This document shows, piece after piece, positions 1 through 8,662 of a DNA stretch of 64,000 nt. The stretch comes from Psychrobacter nivimaris. Lineage in GTDB: Bacteria > Pseudomonadota > Gammaproteobacteria > Pseudomonadales > Moraxellaceae. The DNA is taken from the NCBI RefSeq assembly GCF_009812035.1, contig NZ_VZIZ01000003.1, forward strand, positions 1 to 64,000. Reading direction: 5' to 3'. The translations under genes were made by a program, and so were the position numbers. The notes under the pieces are model-generated. The model did not search any database and was not told the origin of the DNA. It saw only the letters and a list, made by a program, of their open reading frames with translations. Position 1 is the first letter of the stretch; the number at the start of each line of letters is the position of its first letter.

Positions 1-32
1 AGAGACGCTATTTTAACAAAAACCTCTTATCA

Positions 33-59
33 GGTGTCCTAAATTAGTTGACCACTACA
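33..59. mobile_element. Probable terminal inverted repeat of an insertion sequence lying to the left
   Basis: The block ends in ACCACTACA. Read on the minus strand it begins TGTAGTGGTCAAC and continues into an AT-rich stretch ending GGACAC, which resembles IS3-family ends. If correct, the element lies outside the window to the left and its last base is near 59. A short open frame before it ends inside the block (stop TAG at 45–47), as an OrfB tail often does. Only one end is visible, so this is inferred from appearance; no transposase can be confirmed. Confidence 0.38.
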
Positions 60-69
60 GCCATATCGT

Positions 70-1662
70 GTGATGGAACATGGTTATGGCTTTACCCATG
101 ATGATGGAGAACAATTTAACCCAGTAGATAGCGGCAATAAAATCATCTATGGCGATAACCTTGAGGCGTTAAAGAGTCTGTTACCTATTTATGAGGGTAA
201 GGTGGATTGTATCTATATTGACCCCCCTTATAACACTGGAACAGAAAAATGGATATATAACGATAATGTAAATCATCCTAAAATTAAGAAGTGGCTTGGG
301 CAGCTGGTAGGCAAAGAGAGTGAAGACTTAAGCCGTCATGATAAGTGGCTGTGTATGATGTATCCGCGCCTCCAGTTATTAAAGCAATTGCTATCTAAAA
401 ATGGTCTTATATTTATAAGTATTGATGATAATGAACAATCTAGCTTAAGAATGATATGTGATGAAATTTTTGGCAAGTCTAATTTCGTTTCCTCTTTTAC
501 TTGGCGTACAGATGGAAACTTTGACAATCAAGCGAAAATTAAAGTCAATCACGAGTATATATATTGTTACTCAAAAAATAATATTAGTTTAAAATCACCA
601 AATTTGATAGATCCAAATATCGAAGAAGATAGTAAATTGTTTAAAGATACAATTGTTAATACTATTGTCAAGAACGGTAAGAAAAACCCTATTAGTCAAA
701 TTAAATTGCCCGTCGGATTTCACACGAACTTTGAGGAGGGAATAATAAAAGCTCGGAAAGATTCTTTCCCTAATTTTTATGAAGATGCAATTGTTAAAGA
801 TTTTAAACTGCAGAACTCGGTAATTATAGAGAGTGGCTGGAGTTCAAAAAATATTTTTGAATTGTTCATACAAAATAATCTTGAGCCAGTACTAGACACT
901 AAAGGGCAGTCCACTACTTTTTATTTAACTAACAATGGTGCAGTCGAAAGTCTAAAAAAGAGAATAGATACTAGTCATGTAATATCTTCACTAATGAATT
1001 TTGGTAGCACTCAGAATATGAGTAATGAACTAAAAAGAATGGGGATAGATTTCGATTTTCCAAAACCTTATCAGTTAATTAGCTATATATTGTCAATACA
1101 AAATAATCCTAATGCTATCGTTCTAGACAGCTTTGCAGGTAGCGGAACAACCGCTCATGCTGTCTTAAATCTAAATAAACAAGATGGTGGTAATCGTAAA
1201 TTCATCCTAATCGAACTAGAGGACTACGCCAACACAATTACCGCAGAACGAGTCAAACGTGTGATTGATGGCTATGGCGAGGGCAACAATACCGTAAAAG
1301 GTATAGGTGGTGACTTTAATTTCTACACCCTTGGACAATCATTACTTGACGATGAACGCAACCTTAATATCGAAATGCCAATCGAGGCTGTTTGCTCGTA
1401 TATTTGGTACACCGAAACTCACACTGCTTATACTAACAGTATTCAGTTATTACCACTTTTAGGCGTTTATGAAAATACAGCCTACTATCTCAACTACATT
1501 CCAAATGAAGTCACTACACTAGATCGTAAATTTCTAAAGGGTATTGATATTAAGGCGAGCCAGTATATTATCTATGCCGATAATTGCTTGCTGCCAAAAG
1601 AATTGATGCAAAAACACAATATCGTGTTTAAGAAAATACCCAGAGATATTAGCCAATTCTAA
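70..1662 (+). CDS. mod: Type III restriction-modification system methyltransferase subunit (Mod), 5' end possibly lost
   Basis: Predicted adenine-N6 DNA methyltransferase of a type III restriction system. The catalytic motif DPPYNTG is at about residues 51–57. The AdoMet-binding motif FAGSGTT comes later, near residue 355. That order is typical of beta-class methylases. The middle part, expected to carry DNA target recognition, is AT-rich and variable-looking. The start is GTG at 70 or ATG at 73; neither has a visible ribosome binding site, and an IS-like end stops about 10 bases upstream. The frame stays open back to a stop at 49–51 inside that end. The native N-terminus may therefore be missing a few residues. 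The res gene follows after 58 bases and is very likely co-transcribed. Function is well supported; activity of this copy is uncertain. Confidence 0.88.
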   Translation: MMEHGYGFTHDDGEQFNPVDSGNKIIYGDNLEALKSLLPIYEGKVDCIYIDPPYNTGTEKWIYNDNVNHPKIKKWLGQLVGKESEDLSRHDKWLCMMYPRLQLLKQLLSKNGLIFISIDDNEQSSLRMICDEIFGKSNFVSSFTWRTDGNFDNQAKIKVNHEYIYCYSKNNISLKSPNLIDPNIEEDSKLFKDTIVNTIVKNGKKNPISQIKLPVGFHTNFEEGIIKARKDSFPNFYEDAIVKDFKLQNSVIIESGWSSKNIFELFIQNNLEPVLDTKGQSTTFYLTNNGAVESLKKRIDTSHVISSLMNFGSTQNMSNELKRMGIDFDFPKPYQLISYILSIQNNPNAIVLDSFAGSGTTAHAVLNLNKQDGGNRKFILIELEDYANTITAERVKRVIDGYGEGNNTVKGIGGDFNFYTLGQSLLDDERNLNIEMPIEAVCSYIWYTETHTAYTNSIQLLPLLGVYENTAYYLNYIPNEVTTLDRKFLKGIDIKASQYIIYADNCLLPKELMQKHNIVFKKIPRDISQF

Positions 1663-1720
1663 AGCAACTGTATCAGCACCTTTTTGAACGAAATACTAAA
1701 ATTGAGCTAAAGGCATTACT

Positions 1721-4450
1721 ATGGAACTTAAAAGCTACCAACAAGAAGTCATTAACGACTTAGATCAATATTTGGATAAAGTCAGTGAGGTCGGAAAATA
1801 CGATGACGCCTTTAACCAGTTTTGGGAAGATAAAGTTGGACGATATGATCCTGCTAATAAAAAAGGAATGCAACCTTATAAAAATGTTTTAAACAACTCG
1901 CCTCATATCTGTATTAAAGTCCCAACCGCAGGTGGCAAAACGTTTATCGGATTGAATGCGCTTGATAGAATATTCAAGCATTACAACAGTCAAGCAAGGG
2001 CTGTTATTTGGCTCGTGCCTTGGTCAAATTTGCTTGAGCAGACTTATAAAAGCCTAAGTGACAATGAACATCCCTATCGAAAAAAACTTAATCAATTGTT
2101 TAACCATAGGGTAGAAGTTTATCTAAAAGAGGACGGGCTACAAGGTGCGAACTTTAATCCTGCCACAGTGCAAACTAATCTAACTATCTTTGTAATGAGT
2201 TTTGCCAGTTTGCGAGCAAAAAATAAAGAGGACCGTAAGGTATATCAAGAGAATGGCTATTTAATGCCGTTTAAGGATACCTTTGACGGTACCCATAATC
2301 TGCCAGATATTGATGATACTGCCCTAATTAATATCATCCGTAACTTAAAGCCAGTCGTAGTCGTAGATGAAAGCCATAATGCTGAAAGTGATCTTAGTGT
2401 GGAGATGTTAAATAATCTAAACCCATCATTCATATTGGACTTAACTGCTACCCCTAAACAAAACAGTAATATTATTAGTTTTGTGCCAGCTTACCGTCTT
2501 AAACAAGAAAATATGGTTAAGTTACCTGTTATTGTTTATAACTGTGACAATAGCAACGAGGTTATCGAGAATGCCTTGCACCTACAGCAGAGCTTAGAGA
2601 TAGAGGCGTTAGAAGAAGAAAAACAAGGTGGACGCTATATACGTCCAATCGTTCTATTCCAAGCACAGCCTATTAATGCTAAAGATAGCACTACTTTCGA
2701 AGATATTAAGAAAAAGTTGATAGCAGTCGGCATTCCTGATGAGCAAATCAAAATAAAGACCGCTAATATCAACGAAATAAAAAACATTGATCTAATGAGC
2801 AGAGATTGCCCTGTTCGTTACATTATCACGATAAATGCGTTAAAAGAGGGTTGGGATTGTCCTTTTGCTTATATTTTGGCGACCTTAGCCAATAAATCAT
2901 CTAACGTGGATGTGGAGCAGATTCTGGGGCGCGTGTTACGACAGCCATATGTTACGCAGCATACACAGCGTAGTTTGAACGTGTCGTATGTACTTACCTC
3001 TTCAAGCATGTTTCAAAATACTTTACAAAACATTGTTAGTGCTTTACAAGCCAGCGGCTTTAATAAAAACGACTATCGAGCTAAAAATGCAACTGAAATC
3101 GCTGATGGTCAGCTAACACCAGTATTACCGCAAGGGCAAGTTAGCTTGTTTGATACGCTACAATCGCCTACCGGAAATATTGATGAGCAACCAACTGATA
3201 CCGCTAGTATTGATTATCAGAAAATTCATTATTATCCGATTCAAATAGCAGGTAATTTTGCAGTGAGTGAAGACAGCTCGACTTATCACCTTCCGCAATC
3301 AGTGGCTAATAATGAACATCTGCAGCGAATCAACGAGATGGTCAATGAGCAAAGTCAAGCCTTTGACCAATACACTGATTCTATGAATGACGCCAATACA
3401 CTCTCCGAAAACTTGTCAAATCAAGAATCGACTGCTTATGAAGACGTTGGTATTACTATGAATACAACTAGTATTTTAGCTGAGCATCAAGGTATTGCGC
3501 AAAAATTATCGTTGCCTCAATTCTTTTTAGCTGATACTGACTTTGGTGGATTGTTTGAAGATGAAAGTGATAATCTACTTAACCGAAATGACTTGCTAGC
3601 AGAATTTAATCTTTCAAAAGAAAGTGTTAATATCGATTTTGATCAAATTTCACAGGACATCTACCAAGTCGATATTGAAGAGAATGACGGTGATACGACT
3701 GCAAAATATGGCAAGATAGACAACTCAATACTTAGTCAAAGATTTATTGATGCGATTTTAGCCAGTAGTAATGAATCACAGATTCGTGACATCACTGCTC
3801 AAATCATGAAAAAGATTGGCGACATGTATCCAATTACTGACCCACAAATCAAGTCTTATGTTGGTAGAATTATTGAAGAACTCACCGAAAGTCAACGTCG
3901 AGATATTCTTAAAAATTCCCCACAATACACGAAAAGAATTCGTGAAAATATTGATAGGTTAAGTAAAGTCTATGCCAAGAATAAATTTAGCGAAGATATC
4001 AAATCCCGTCAAATTACAGTAAAGCCAAATTGGTATTTTAGCGCTACCTTACCGATTAAAGACAATACTAGTAATGCCATTGAAAAACGTTTATACGAAA
4101 CAGAAAGTGGAATGAATAATCTTGAACAAGATATCATTTTAAAAATTGCTAGTATGCCAAATGTGATATTTTGGCATAAAAATCTTGTGAAAGGCGTAGG
4201 TTTTGCTTTAAATGGTTTTATCAATCATTATCCTGACTTTATCCTTTACACCACCAAAGGAACTATTATTCTGCTGGAAACTAAAGGTGATGACAGAGAC
4301 AATACGGATACCGAGGATAAAATTATACTTGGAGAGCAGTGGGAGAGGCTTGCTGGCTCGAATTATCGTTACTTCATGGTATTTGATAAAACCCGTATGG
4401 ATGGCGCGTTTACTGTTGATGAAGCCTTAAAAGTTATAGCTAAACTTTAA
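1721..4450 (+). CDS. res: Type III restriction enzyme, Res helicase-endonuclease subunit
   Basis: Predicted ATP-dependent restriction subunit that partners Mod. An SF2 helicase core is visible: Walker A TAGGKT at residues 69–74, the DEAD-box variant DESH near 216, KEGWDCP near 380, and the motif VI-like QILGRVLRQP near 406. The C-terminus carries a PD-(D/E)xK nuclease signature, with PDFIL near 837 and LLETKG near 850. At 909 residues it is full length for the family. It lies directly behind mod with a short gap, the usual operon order. The gene is AT-rich compared with the genes to its right, which fits acquisition with the island. No frameshift or internal stop is seen. Confidence 0.93.
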   Translation: MELKSYQQEVINDLDQYLDKVSEVGKYDDAFNQFWEDKVGRYDPANKKGMQPYKNVLNNSPHICIKVPTAGGKTFIGLNALDRIFKHYNSQARAVIWLVPWSNLLEQTYKSLSDNEHPYRKKLNQLFNHRVEVYLKEDGLQGANFNPATVQTNLTIFVMSFASLRAKNKEDRKVYQENGYLMPFKDTFDGTHNLPDIDDTALINIIRNLKPVVVVDESHNAESDLSVEMLNNLNPSFILDLTATPKQNSNIISFVPAYRLKQENMVKLPVIVYNCDNSNEVIENALHLQQSLEIEALEEEKQGGRYIRPIVLFQAQPINAKDSTTFEDIKKKLIAVGIPDEQIKIKTANINEIKNIDLMSRDCPVRYIITINALKEGWDCPFAYILATLANKSSNVDVEQILGRVLRQPYVTQHTQRSLNVSYVLTSSSMFQNTLQNIVSALQASGFNKNDYRAKNATEIADGQLTPVLPQGQVSLFDTLQSPTGNIDEQPTDTASIDYQKIHYYPIQIAGNFAVSEDSSTYHLPQSVANNEHLQRINEMVNEQSQAFDQYTDSMNDANTLSENLSNQESTAYEDVGITMNTTSILAEHQGIAQKLSLPQFFLADTDFGGLFEDESDNLLNRNDLLAEFNLSKESVNIDFDQISQDIYQVDIEENDGDTTAKYGKIDNSILSQRFIDAILASSNESQIRDITAQIMKKIGDMYPITDPQIKSYVGRIIEELTESQRRDILKNSPQYTKRIRENIDRLSKVYAKNKFSEDIKSRQITVKPNWYFSATLPIKDNTSNAIEKRLYETESGMNNLEQDIILKIASMPNVIFWHKNLVKGVGFALNGFINHYPDFILYTTKGTIILLETKGDDRDNTDTEDKIILGEQWERLAGSNYRYFMVFDKTRMDGAFTVDEALKVIAKL

Positions 4451-4613
4451 CTTAATAAAATCAGTCTTAAAAAAGATAAGTAGAGCTGAAGTTTAATAGC
4501 AACACCGACCAACCATCAGTGGTGATATACACCACCGTATTCTGTTCGAAACTACAACACAAACTTAGACAACTGTCTTAGTCTATTGGGTAAGCAAAAA
4601 AAATGTCTTCTCG

Positions 4614-4770
4614 TCATTTACCGTTATGGCTCTCACCATAGCCGTCAATGGCGTTTAAACCTTGTTCAAATAAGGCGGTTTTAAGTTTTTGATTGGCTAG
4701 CTCAAAGGGTTGTAAAATAGAATTGGCTTTTTTAATAAATAGTATATTACTCAATAATTTTTCAAATTTT
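4614..4770 (-). pseudogene. Remnant of a C-terminal coding segment, origin uncertain
   Basis: Read on the minus strand, an open frame of about 50 codons ends with TGA at 4614–4616. It encodes a tail containing KANSILQPFELANQKLK and then ALFEQGLNAIDGYGESHNGK. It has no start codon of its own and runs out of frame from the integrase 3' end at 4769. The helical, Lys/Leu-rich tail resembles C-termini of restriction specificity subunits. The IDGYGE piece also recalls IDGYGEGNN in the Mod protein to the left. I infer a fragment of an older restriction gene. The rest of 4451–4768 holds no gene; one short hairpin (4519–4535) lacks a T-run. Confidence 0.3.
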
Positions 4771-6133
4771 AGTCTGAAACCTTACTGATAAGAAACTCAA
4801 GTACCTTATCCTCTCCTAGCTGAGAGATTAATGCTTGTAGCTGGGCAGTAGAGTCAGCTTGTGATTGAGCGTCTGCTCTAAATTCTGCCGTATCTCTACC
4901 TTCACGCAAAGCATCTAAATAGTCCGCCCACTTCTGCATCATATTACTACGATCATCAATGTATTCAAATCGACCATAGGCGGTTCCATTAGGATCTTTC
5001 GTCGTATGACCCAATGCCATCTCTACAAGCACAAGTGGATACTTTAACTGCTCTTGTAGGATGGTCTTCGCTGTCGCTCTAAAGCCATGAGCACAATGTA
5101 TATCTTTATAGCCTAAATCCTTTAACCGCTTATTCGCTGTCGCATCAGAGATGATCTGATGCTTTTTTGCCGTCTGGCTAAAAAATACGTATTCAGTATG
5201 ACCATTAATTTTTTGTTGTTCACTCAATATAGCTACGGCTTGACGAGGTAGGGGAACGACCATGTCTTTGACCATGTTTACCTTGCCTTGCCCCTTCAAT
5301 GGCTTTAATCGCCATCTGCCAGTTTCTAGGTCTAGATCAGCCCAGCTCATACGTCTTAAATCACCATTGCGAACAAACAGAAGCGCTAATAGCCTAAGGG
5401 AATTTATGGTGTTTGGGTCACCTTCTATTGTTTCGATAGCGTTAAGTAATTTAGCCAAGTCCTTTGGTTTAGTAACCGCAGGACGATGACCATAACTTGA
5501 CTTAGCTAATTGGCTCTTAATGAGCGCCGCAGGATCACTCGTACAGAAACCTCGTGCCCCAGCATAGACAAACACATCACTGGCAATGCCAGCACAGCGT
5601 TCAGCCTTGTCTGTGGGCTTACCATCCTTGTTTAATGACTTAGCTTGGATGTCTAATAGCACTTCAAGCATTTTAGGTGAGGTGATATCGCTGATTGGCT
5701 CGTCACCAATATATTTGCATATAAGATCAAGACGACCTTTCTTACGAATGAGGGTGTTACTTTTCTGAGTCTGATCTAAGCTATCAAAATACTCCCAAGC
5801 AAAATGATTAAAAGAGTTTTTAGTTTTACTAATAATAATTTTCTTTATTTCTTCACGATGAAATTTTGGGTCAATACCTTTGCTTAACAGGTCTTCATAT
5901 TCACGCCAAACCTCACACGCACGTGCATACGAGATACTTGGATATATACCAATGGATATAATACTTTGCTTAGAATTTGAAGGAGGGTAGTAGCGGTACA
6001 TCCATGACTTAGTCTCAGTAGGACGTACCATTAAGAATAGTTTGGGATGATTTTTGACAGCAACGAAGTACTTCTTATCTTCAGGCTTATGGCTGCTGAT
6101 GCTTCTGTCTGAACTGATCGCTTTTCTTTCCAT
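4769..6133 (-). CDS. int: P4-type tyrosine integrase (site-specific recombinase)
   Basis: Predicted island integrase of 454 residues. The N-terminal third (about residues 25–95) matches the arm-binding DUF4102-like domain of P4-family integrases, with YYPPSNSKQ and SIGIYPSISYARA. The catalytic domain shows the expected residues: Arg in FVRNGDLRRM near 254, HGFRATAKT near 348, LGHT near 375 and the nucleophile Tyr in TAYGRF near 385. The family ending MQKWADYLDAL follows. The gene starts 165 bases from the 3' end of tRNA-Leu(UAA) and reads away from it, the normal arrangement for islands inserted at a tRNA 3' end. The ribosome binding site is poor (AGGA one base before ATG). The recombinase appears intact. 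Confidence 0.93.
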   Translation of the reverse strand: MERKAISSDRSISSHKPEDKKYFVAVKNHPKLFLMVRPTETKSWMYRYYPPSNSKQSIISIGIYPSISYARACEVWREYEDLLSKGIDPKFHREEIKKIIISKTKNSFNHFAWEYFDSLDQTQKSNTLIRKKGRLDLICKYIGDEPISDITSPKMLEVLLDIQAKSLNKDGKPTDKAERCAGIASDVFVYAGARGFCTSDPAALIKSQLAKSSYGHRPAVTKPKDLAKLLNAIETIEGDPNTINSLRLLALLFVRNGDLRRMSWADLDLETGRWRLKPLKGQGKVNMVKDMVVPLPRQAVAILSEQQKINGHTEYVFFSQTAKKHQIISDATANKRLKDLGYKDIHCAHGFRATAKTILQEQLKYPLVLVEMALGHTTKDPNGTAYGRFEYIDDRSNMMQKWADYLDALREGRDTAEFRADAQSQADSTAQLQALISQLGEDKVLEFLISKVSD

Positions 6134-6174
6134 ATCCTAGATCTCTATGAGTAGACTCAAAACTCGGTATACTT

Positions 6175-6286
6175 GACAGTATACTCAAAGTGCATGGATT
6201 AGGATAGATTCATAGGACAGTATAGAACGCCAAATACAACAAAGCCCCTGATATCAGGGGCTTTAGCTGTTCTATAAGATAGTATA
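6175..6286 (+). repeat. Three direct copies of GA(C/T)AGTATA between integrase and tRNA-Leu
   Basis: GACAGTATA occurs at 6175–6183 and 6216–6224, and GATAGTATA at 6278–6286, all in the same orientation. The second and third copies extend into a 17-base imperfect repeat with 14 matches. Their place between int and the tRNA 3' end is where tyrosine integrases have arm-type binding sites. This role is inferred from position only. Confidence 0.4.
6241..6264 (-). terminator. Palindromic hairpin downstream of tRNA-Leu(UAA)
   Basis: AAAGCCCCTGA and its exact complement TCAGGGGCTTT form a 24-base perfect palindrome with almost no loop. It lies 34 bases beyond the tRNA 3' end in the direction of tRNA transcription, so it likely ends the tRNA transcript. 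The T-run is short. Confidence 0.5.
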
Positions 6287-6297
6287 GGACTATGTAA

Positions 6298-6384
6298 TGG
6301 TACCCGGAGCCGGACTTGAACCGGCACGCTATTGCTAGCGAGGGATTTTAAATCCCTTGTGTCTACCAATTTCACCACCCGGGC
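6298..6384 (-). tRNA. tRNA-Leu(UAA)
   Basis: The minus strand reads GCCCGGGTGGTGAAATTGG at the 5' end and closes with GTACCA, giving 87 nt with an encoded CCA. The anticodon loop is TTTAAAA inside stem AGGGA/TCCCT, so the anticodon is TAA. There is a long variable arm, as expected for leucine, and the T arm contains GGTTCAAGTCC. It is adjacent to the P4-type integrase and its 3' end is the probable attachment site of the island. Confidence 0.97.
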
Positions 6385-6508
6385 AAAACTTGTTTTATCT
6401 AAAATGTAAACTAGCTGATAGACCATCTAGTTACTAGATAAGTGGTCGCTATTATAATCGGTTGTGATAATAATGCAAGCCAAAATTAACGTAAAGTTAA
6501 TAAATAAT

Positions 6509-6582
6509 TGGAGGCTGGAGTCGGAATCGAACCGGCGTTAACGGAGTTGCAGTCCGCTGCATGACCACTCTGCCATCCAGCC
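6509..6582 (-). tRNA. tRNA-Cys(GCA)
   Basis: The minus strand reads GGCTGGATGGCAGAGTGG at the 5' end and ends CTCCA, 74 nt with encoded CCA. The anticodon stem-loop CGGACTGCAACTCCG gives anticodon GCA. It lies 124 bases upstream of tRNA-Leu(UAA) on the same strand, so the two tRNAs are probably one transcript. Confidence 0.97.
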
Positions 6583-6596
6583 AATCAAGGTCGCCT

Positions 6597-6624
6597 ATAT
6601 TAGCAAAAATATAGTAAATTACAA
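6597..6624 (-). promoter_or_regulatory. Candidate sigma-70 promoter for the tRNA-Cys/tRNA-Leu transcript
   Basis: On the minus strand TTGTAA (6619–6624) is followed after 16 bases by TAATAT (6597–6602). The expected start site falls a few bases before the 5' end of tRNA-Cys at 6582. Called by eye from consensus similarity. Confidence 0.45.
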
Positions 6625-6763
6625 GTCCTTTTTTCATTAAAAACAGCTTATTTATTATCTTATCTATATTTAGCCCCAATTTAGAAGCGTTTATACTGTT
6701 AATAGGCTTTTTCAAACTATTAGTAAACCAGTGTTTAATGATGATGGTTTAAAATATAGTGCG

Positions 6764-6898
6764 CTAAACTATATCTCTATTGTTACGTTTGGCACTTTTC
6801 ACATCACGATAAGTGGCCGTGCAAATTAATACGAGTACGCCAAGAGTAATGGCGGGCCAAATTAAGATATATAAGCCGTAGATAAAAACGTTGTCCAT
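6764..6898 (-). CDS. 44-residue membrane peptide, probable transporter small subunit
   Basis: A short gene encoding 44 residues, beginning MDNVFIYGLYILIWP and ending KSAKRNNRDIV. One hydrophobic segment (about residues 4–29) is followed by a basic cytoplasmic-looking tail. It has a strong ribosome binding site, AAGGAG, six bases before ATG. It lies 84 bases downstream of the Na+/solute symporter gene on the same strand. Very short single-span proteins are known as small subunits of some sodium symporters, for example MetS with MetP in Corynebacterium, so a role as partner of the preceding symporter is likely. That role is inferred from size, topology and position. It is easily missed because of its length. 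Confidence 0.7.
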   Translation of the reverse strand: MDNVFIYGLYILIWPAITLGVLVLICTATYRDVKSAKRNNRDIV

Positions 6899-6982
6899 GA
6901 TATCTCCTTATAATATTGCTAAGTAAGTAGCGACTAGCCAAATACTACTGGCCAATCGGTACTCGGATAAAGCGACTTTGGT

Positions 6983-8647
6983 TTAAGATTTAAGTGACGA
7001 TGGGATTTCCGACTTTTTATCGTAATTGCCCACGCGCTGCTTAATTAAGTCGAAGTCGAAATGTTCGTCTCCCATCAGGCTGATAATCACACAGACGACG
7101 GTACTAGCGCCGTAAGCCGTTAGAGAGGCTAGCAGGACCATGTATTGACGTAAGAAGCCAGTAGCGAAGATAAGCATCAGCACAAGCGTGATAGCTGCGG
7201 CGACCATGCCAATCTTACGACCTAAGAACCCAAAGACCATTAGACCAATAACGACGGCTGCACCGACACTAGCCAGTATTTCAAAGAATAGGGCAGTGAC
7301 ACCAGTGATTGGGAGTAATTCGAAACGAGCAACGCAAAATAAGAGTAGTCCGACGATCACTGCTGAGGTAAAGGCAGTATTGGTGACGCGATTCCAAAAC
7401 ACACTGGCGATAACAGGGAAGACAATAGCCCCCCATAGTGCACCAACAAATACTAGCATGACGAGAATATCAAGCTTAAAGCTCGCAAAAATTAGTCCAG
7501 CTGCTGTCGCAACAATCATCGTGCCGCGACCAATTAGCATCATTGTTTTAGGTTTAACATGGCCTTTTTTGGCGATATTTTTACCGTAGACATCAGCCAT
7601 CATAATGGTTGATAGCGCTGACAAATCTGAATCAGCAGTTGAGGACAATGAACCAATCACTAAAATAAAAAATAATGCAATAAAGACTGGATGTAGATAA
7701 GTACTAACCATTTGAGGGATTAGGTTATTCATATTGCCATCGAGTGGTTCAACACCAATAGTCACAGCCATTAATCCAATCATACCAAGGCCGATGACGA
7801 TACCCGCATAGCCAACCGTAGCAGTGATAAACGTTGCTTTGATTTTGGTCTTATCAATAGCAAATAGGCGCTGAGTGATGGTTTGATTACCAATAGCATA
7901 TGCCAATACCGCTACAAAATAAGGCGCACCTTGTTGAAAGAATGCCTCAGAAGAAAAGAAATTCTGTTGCTCCAAAGTCAGGTTTGACAGGCCGCTAACC
8001 ATAACTTCAGGGCCGCCCATAGCAAATAATACCGCTGGGATAATGACAATACCAATGGCCATTAGAGCGACCAACTGGGCGAAATCCGTAAAGACGGATG
8101 CTCGAAAGCCTGATGTCAATGTATAACTCAGGACACCGATACCTGCGATCATTACCCCTGTTTGGAACGATAATGGCGACAGGACTGACACCAATGCCCC
8201 AGCAGCGGTAAAGTTGACCATCAAGCTAATTAAACTGCCCATAATATTGGATATGGCTAAGATTAATTGGCTTGATGAACCGTGGCGGGCATGAATCAGT
8301 TCACCTAGTGTATGGCCATCTGGTGCCAATTCACGAAAGCGCATACCAAAAGGGTAGATGAATAAAATCATCAATGCACCCCAAAAGCCATAATGTATCG
8401 GCCCTGATACGCCGTACTTATAGCCAGAGGTGGCCGCAGCGTAAAATGAGGCTGCCCAAATCCAAGTGGCGGTCATGCTGGCTGCACCCATACCAAAGCC
8501 AACACCGTGACCTGCGACCATAAATCCAGAAGTGGTCTCTTTATCTTTTTTGATTAATAAGGACAGTAAATAGGTGCCGCCATAAAATGCTAATAATAAT
8601 AAAATAATCGTTAATGATGAAAATTGGAACAATGACTCAGTTTTCAA
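6983..8647 (-). CDS. Sodium:solute symporter (SSS family)
   Basis: Multi-pass inner-membrane symporter of about 554 residues with some 13 hydrophobic segments. The SSS-family signature region is visible around TATWIWAASFYAAATSGYKYG near the N-terminus, and a conserved Na+-site-like STADSDLSALS lies in the second half. The substrate cannot be read from the sequence. I place the start at a TTG (8647) because GAGG lies six bases before it. A longer frame to another TTG at 8662 exists, but its ribosome binding site is poorer. The stop is followed by the gene for a 44-residue membrane peptide, probably its partner. Membership of the family is firm; substrate and exact start are uncertain. Confidence 0.85.
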   Translation of the reverse strand: MKTESLFQFSSLTIILLLLAFYGGTYLLSLLIKKDKETTSGFMVAGHGVGFGMGAASMTATWIWAASFYAAATSGYKYGVSGPIHYGFWGALMILFIYPFGMRFRELAPDGHTLGELIHARHGSSSQLILAISNIMGSLISLMVNFTAAGALVSVLSPLSFQTGVMIAGIGVLSYTLTSGFRASVFTDFAQLVALMAIGIVIIPAVLFAMGGPEVMVSGLSNLTLEQQNFFSSEAFFQQGAPYFVAVLAYAIGNQTITQRLFAIDKTKIKATFITATVGYAGIVIGLGMIGLMAVTIGVEPLDGNMNNLIPQMVSTYLHPVFIALFFILVIGSLSSTADSDLSALSTIMMADVYGKNIAKKGHVKPKTMMLIGRGTMIVATAAGLIFASFKLDILVMLVFVGALWGAIVFPVIASVFWNRVTNTAFTSAVIVGLLLFCVARFELLPITGVTALFFEILASVGAAVVIGLMVFGFLGRKIGMVAAAITLVLMLIFATGFLRQYMVLLASLTAYGASTVVCVIISLMGDEHFDFDLIKQRVGNYDKKSEIPSSLKS

Positions 8648-8662
8648 ACTCAGACCTCGCAA

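Noticed and set aside
4519..4535. Small hairpin GTGGTG/CACCAC after res
   Set aside because: No T-run on either strand and only six base pairs, so not called a terminator.
6199..6715. Two minus-strand frames across the tRNA genes
   Set aside because: They translate tRNA-Leu and tRNA-Cys sequence; the tRNA structures explain the region.
7188..7589. Plus-strand frame of 133 codons
   Set aside because: Opposite-strand shadow of the symporter gene; low-complexity Thr/Ala-rich translation without start signals.
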